Assembly: GCA_030751755.1 (NCBI GenBank)
Contig: JASMFO010000062.1
Span: forward strand, 1-12,852
DNA from: Candidatus Woesearchaeota archaeon
GTDB taxonomy: Archaea > Nanobdellota > Nanobdellia > Woesearchaeales > GW2011-AR4
Reading direction: 5' to 3'
Length of the DNA: 12,852 nt
Below are positions 12,736 through 12,852 of the stretch, one piece after another (positions within the stretch are counted from its first letter, which is position 1; each line of letters starts with the position of its first letter). The notes beneath the pieces are model-generated. The model was not told the origin of the DNA. It saw only the letters and a list, made by a program, of their open reading frames with translations, and did not search any database. The translations under genes and the position numbers were made by a program.

Positions 12736-12852
12736 CTATTTATTTTTTACCAAATTTAGGGCTTCTTTCGTTATTAATTCTGCTTTCTTTTTGCTTGGAG
12801 AGTCTGCAATGATTCTCACTATATTAGCCTCTGTTTTTGATACTCTGAACCA
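12736..12852 (-). CDS. C-terminal fragment of a probable phosphohexomutase (PGM/PMM/GlmM family)
   Basis: An open minus-strand frame enters from the right edge and ends at a TAG, giving 38 residues. It begins WFRVSKTEANIVRIIADS and ends in a helix-like ITKEALNLVKNK. This pattern matches the last domain of alpha-D-phosphohexomutases, in which a phosphate-binding loop of the R.S.TEP type is followed by the strand IR...EA and a C-terminal helix. These enzymes move phosphate between C1 and C6 of glucose, mannose or glucosamine phosphates. Here the loop reads RVSKTEAN, with Ala where Pro is usual. The catalytic serine lies outside the window, so the substrate cannot be assigned. It would fit metabolically with the PGI/PMI enzyme encoded at 6935-7900. 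Confidence 0.6.
   Translation of the reverse strand, partial: WFRVSKTEANIVRIIADSPSKKKAELITKEALNLVKNK

Overview
The window looks like a piece of a low-GC archaeal chromosome, most likely from a DPANN-type lineage (Woesearchaeota/Pacearchaeota-like). The lineage is inferred from gene content and not demonstrated. Archaeal markers are ribosomal protein eL15, Rad50 with a zinc hook, an archaeal/eukaryal-type MiaB-like (CDKAL1/e-MtaB) methylthiotransferase, a bifunctional phosphoglucose/phosphomannose isomerase, and a TFIIB-type zinc ribbon. Many starts lie about 24-30 bases downstream of a TATA-like box, as expected for leaderless archaeal transcripts. Bacterial-style ThyA and DHFR suggest a folate-dependent dTMP cycle.

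Layout, left: a truncated unknown acidic protein (-) is followed by the thyA-folA operon (-; 1 nt between genes), a divergent ZIP-like membrane protein (+), a 49-aa CxxC-x17-CxxC zinc-ribbon protein (-), and pdxS-pdxT (-; TGAATG junction), which encode the two subunits of ribose-5-phosphate-dependent pyridoxal-phosphate synthase.

Layout, middle: a 99-bp divergent region with two adjacent 10-bp palindromes separates pdxS from a 505-aa exported, C-terminally anchored protein. That gene overlaps a small coiled-coil-like cytosolic gene. eL15 (-) converges on this pair with only 3 nt between stop codons. Then come PGI/PMI (+) and rad50 (+), each with its own TATA-like box. rad50 stands without mre11, herA or nurA.

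Layout, right: downstream of rad50 are a compact run of three perfect palindromic elements, a 45-aa TFIIB-like zinc-ribbon protein (+), and a 36-aa Pro/Gln/acidic repeat peptide (+). The peptide gene has the clearest promoter, 5' hairpin and Shine-Dalgarno sequence in the window. After it come the methylthiotransferase (-), a 161-aa protein with an HExxH motif (-), a 44-aa four-cysteine protein (-), and the C-terminal end of a probable phosphohexomutase (-), cut by the window edge.

Most named genes are housekeeping: nucleotide and cofactor synthesis, translation, tRNA modification, sugar phosphates and DNA repair. The less ordinary content is the group of tiny proteins (three zinc ribbons and one PQ-rich peptide), the palindrome clusters, the surface-protein/coiled-coil gene pair and the HExxH protein. 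No gene-free stretch exceeds 300 bases. No rRNA, tRNA, CRISPR array or insertion sequence was recognised.
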